From NCBI RefSeq assembly GCF_000406105.1, contig NZ_CM001974.1, positions 4,076,705 to 4,140,704 on the forward strand: a DNA stretch of 64,000 nucleotides. Direction: 5' to 3'. Shown here piece after piece: positions 62,645 to 64,000 of this stretch; within the stretch, counting starts at the first letter, position 1, and each line of letters opens with the position of its first letter. The stretch comes from Dickeya chrysanthemi NCPPB 402 (GTDB lineage Bacteria > Pseudomonadota > Gammaproteobacteria > Enterobacterales > Enterobacteriaceae). A model generated the notes under the pieces. The model worked only from the letters and a program-made list of their open reading frames with translations. It did not search any database and was not told where the DNA came from. Both the position numbers and the translations under genes were made by a program.

Positions 62645-62874
62645 CAAAAATCGTCCCTGATCTGTTCATCCGGTTGCTCTCTGGTGCTCATGAAATCCGG
62701 TGTCACGCCCGCTTCATCAAACCAACTGTCCCAGCTTTCGCCTGCCGGAGTAATGATACGCGTGCGGCCAATGGCGACAATATCGACATGCCTAACATCA
62801 TCGGGTAACGCAACAGCTTTAGGGAGCCGTACTGCCTGGCTCCGGTTGCTTTTAAATACCGTGGCTTTTTCCAT
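62644..62874 (-). CDS. vapB: VapB antitoxin (SpoVT/AbrB type)
   Basis: The 76-residue protein has an N-terminal swapped-hairpin AbrB DNA-binding domain (TVFKSNRSQAVRLPKAVALP, VDIVAIGRTRIITP) and a C-terminal toxin-binding tail rich in acidic residues (FDEAGVTPDFMSTREQPDEQ). ATG 62874 is chosen for GAGGAGG upstream. It is the first gene of the vapBC operon and would repress it. Confidence 0.92.
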   Translation of the reverse strand: MEKATVFKSNRSQAVRLPKAVALPDDVRHVDIVAIGRTRIITPAGESWDSWFDEAGVTPDFMSTREQPDEQIRDDF

Positions 62875-62935
62875 GGTGGCCTCCTCACTGAATAAATATT
62901 GAACTACCGATAGCATAGAATGCCGTTGGGATATG

Positions 62936-63232
62936 TCAATGGGATATACCTTTCAATGAGTCTGCATCAGGCGCTATAAATACATTCGGCCCTTCAGACA
63001 ACACGAGCGGGACTTGTAAATGCTCAATGATCCAGTTTTGTGCCTGCAACCAGTCGATTGGCGGGATATCAGCCTTTATCTGCCACACGCCGGGGCAATG
63101 ATATTGCGCCAACAGCAGACCGGTTGGTATGGCGGAGTCGGCAGGGGCATCAGATAACCACCGACTCCGGTATCCATCACCCAGCCGGAGAATACCACCA
63201 TGACCAGCGAACCCAGCCTGCTCAAAGATCAA
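62936..63232 (-). CDS. possible hypothetical protein, low support
   Basis: An open frame of 98 codons whose residues have a natural composition (PTGLLLAQYHCPGVWQIKAD, WLQAQNWIIEHLQ), but it starts at a TTG without a ribosome-binding site and overlaps the alpA start by 33 bp on the other strand. It may be the 3' part of a decayed gene. No family recognised. Confidence 0.3.
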   Translation of the reverse strand: MIFEQAGFAGHGGILRLGDGYRSRWLSDAPADSAIPTGLLLAQYHCPGVWQIKADIPPIDWLQAQNWIIEHLQVPLVLSEGPNVFIAPDADSLKGISH

Positions 63233-63412
63233 TTCGTCGATATGGCGTTTATCACCAAATTGACCGGATTAACCGACAAATGGTTTTACAAGCTGATTCA
63301 GGACGGCGCATTTCCGCCCCCCATCAAATTTGGTCGCAGCTCCCGCTGGCTGCAAAGTGAAGTGGAAGCCTGGCTCCAGCACCGTATAGAACAATCCCGG
63401 GTATCACAATGA
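63200..63412 (+). CDS. AlpA family phage-type regulator
   Basis: The 70-residue helix-turn-helix protein of the AlpA/excisionase class has DMAFITKLTGLTDKWFYKLI, then QDGAFPPPIKFGRSSRWLQS and EVEAWLQHRIEQS, the standard MerR-like recognition domain. In P4-type prophages and islands AlpA activates integrase or excision genes. GGAG lies about 11 bases before the ATG. It marks the window's right end as part of an integrative element continuing beyond 64000. Confidence 0.9.
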   Translation: MTSEPSLLKDQFVDMAFITKLTGLTDKWFYKLIQDGAFPPPIKFGRSSRWLQSEVEAWLQHRIEQSRVSQ

Positions 63413-63491
63413 CCTCCTTTTTACTTTCTGAACCATGCTGCGCGTGTCCGGCACGGTGCCAGAGGTGGGTAAACCTTCAAGGATTCTTAAT

Positions 63492-63914
63492 ATGCAAGAG
63501 ACAAAAACACGTCATCACAGCCTGTTGACCCATTACCAGCGCTGGCTGAACGGCATTACCAGACTCGCCATACTTAATGGCATGTGCCACCCGAACATTC
63601 AGGCCAGCCATCACCTGATGATTGCCAGCCTGTATTACCCAACCATCGGTCAGGTGAATGCCGTTGTGCCACAATCTCTGTATCGCCTGATTTACCAGCA
63701 GCCCTCTCCGCCCTCAATATCAATCGCTACCGATTTGAACATCAGCCTGGAAACAGAAACAATATTGCTGCTGCGACATCCAATGCTGGAAGGTATTTTA
63801 CTGAGCGAGTGCATTCGCCTGAAGCAGCGCTCGCTGGCGAACAAACTGATTAGCCTATTTCAGCAATTCAGCTCACCGGAATACCGATACAAACTCGTCT
63901 GGCTGTGCTGGTGA
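63492..63914 (+). CDS. hypothetical protein of integrative element
   Basis: The 140-residue protein is not recognised. It is basic at the N-terminus (QETKTRHHSLLTHYQRWLNG), with a hydrophobic middle and ETETILLLRHPMLEGILLSE, and ends YRYKLVWLCW. AAGGATT precedes ATG 63492. It lies 79 bp after alpA on the same strand, so it probably belongs to the same early region of the element. No signal peptide or catalytic motif is evident. Confidence 0.6.
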   Translation: MQETKTRHHSLLTHYQRWLNGITRLAILNGMCHPNIQASHHLMIASLYYPTIGQVNAVVPQSLYRLIYQQPSPPSISIATDLNISLETETILLLRHPMLEGILLSECIRLKQRSLANKLISLFQQFSSPEYRYKLVWLCW

Positions 63915-64000
63915 AACCTGAACCTCTCGGCCATTGGTACAATTAAATACTCAAAGTAGGGCAGCGGTAATTTATAGTTACCATATTCAGAACAGCCCCC

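Noticed and set aside
1..64000. CRISPR array
   Set aside because: No run of regularly spaced direct repeats of 24-40 bp was found; the repeats present are ERIC-type, MITE-like or short tandem repeats.
1..64000. tRNA or rRNA genes
   Set aside because: No cloverleaf with a conserved T-loop or rRNA-like segment was noticed in the intergenic regions, including the suspected element end near 60.4 kb.

Overview
The window looks like chromosome from a soft-rot plant pathogen of the Pectobacteriaceae, most likely Dickeya (D. dadantii/D. solani group). This is inferred from gene content: a complete enterobacterial rhamnose locus, ERIC repeats with a near-perfect consensus core, four tandem Cyt-like insecticidal toxin genes (a trait reported for D. 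dadantii 3937), an ACC deaminase, a secreted chorismate mutase and an orphan Hcp with effector cargo. No rRNA, tRNA, CRISPR array or transposase was seen.

Layout. 1-6.3 kb: 3' part of yagU, then a four-gene peptide-type ABC importer. 6.4-8.4 kb: AT-rich type VI cargo module (Hcp, Tlde1-like L,D-transpeptidase effector, duplicated membrane protein that is the probable immunity gene, and a third copy broken by a stop codon). 8.4-15.2 kb: rhaR, rhaS, rhaBAD, rhaM, with recognisable CRP and RhaS sites and three repeat elements. 15.5-23.3 kb: chemoreceptor, IclR regulator, HD phosphohydrolase, MFS permease, TrkH-type K+ transporter, secreted chorismate mutase. 23.5-26.3 kb: Lrp-type regulator (probable acdR), acdS and a LysR regulator. 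26.7-33.5 kb: a second peptide ABC operon ending in an M20 peptidase that carries a frameshift. 34.2-37.1 kb: four Cyt-like toxins. 37.2-47.6 kb: a nine-gene sugar or polyol catabolic operon (split transketolase, two SDR dehydrogenases, ribose-type ABC importer, DUF2291 lipoprotein, FGGY kinase) with a divergent DeoR regulator. 47.7-49.5 kb: overlapping AAA ATPase and DUF4276 genes, a defence-like pair. 49.5-51 kb: DHA2 efflux pump. 51.1-54.6 kb: AT-rich restriction-modification cassette (MvaI/BcnI-type nuclease, Dcm-like methylase, Vsr). 54.7-59.6 kb: LysE exporter, unknown proteins, a structured leader resembling the phage P4 immunity RNA region, DUF6880 protein and pirin. 59.9-64 kb: mobile-element debris and cargo (GNAT remnant, AbiE, VapBC, AlpA).

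How the parts fit. The backbone is about scavenging plant-derived nutrients (rhamnose, peptides, an unassigned sugar or polyol, ACC). Into it are set islands for conflict with bacteria (T6SS cargo), insects (Cyt) and phages (R-M, AAA/DUF4276, AbiE, VapBC). Several islands adjoin ERIC-like or other palindromic repeats. Four loci show decay: the third immunity copy, the M20 peptidase, the GNAT gene and a small ORF near 0.8 kb. All family assignments come from reading motifs by eye; no database search was run.
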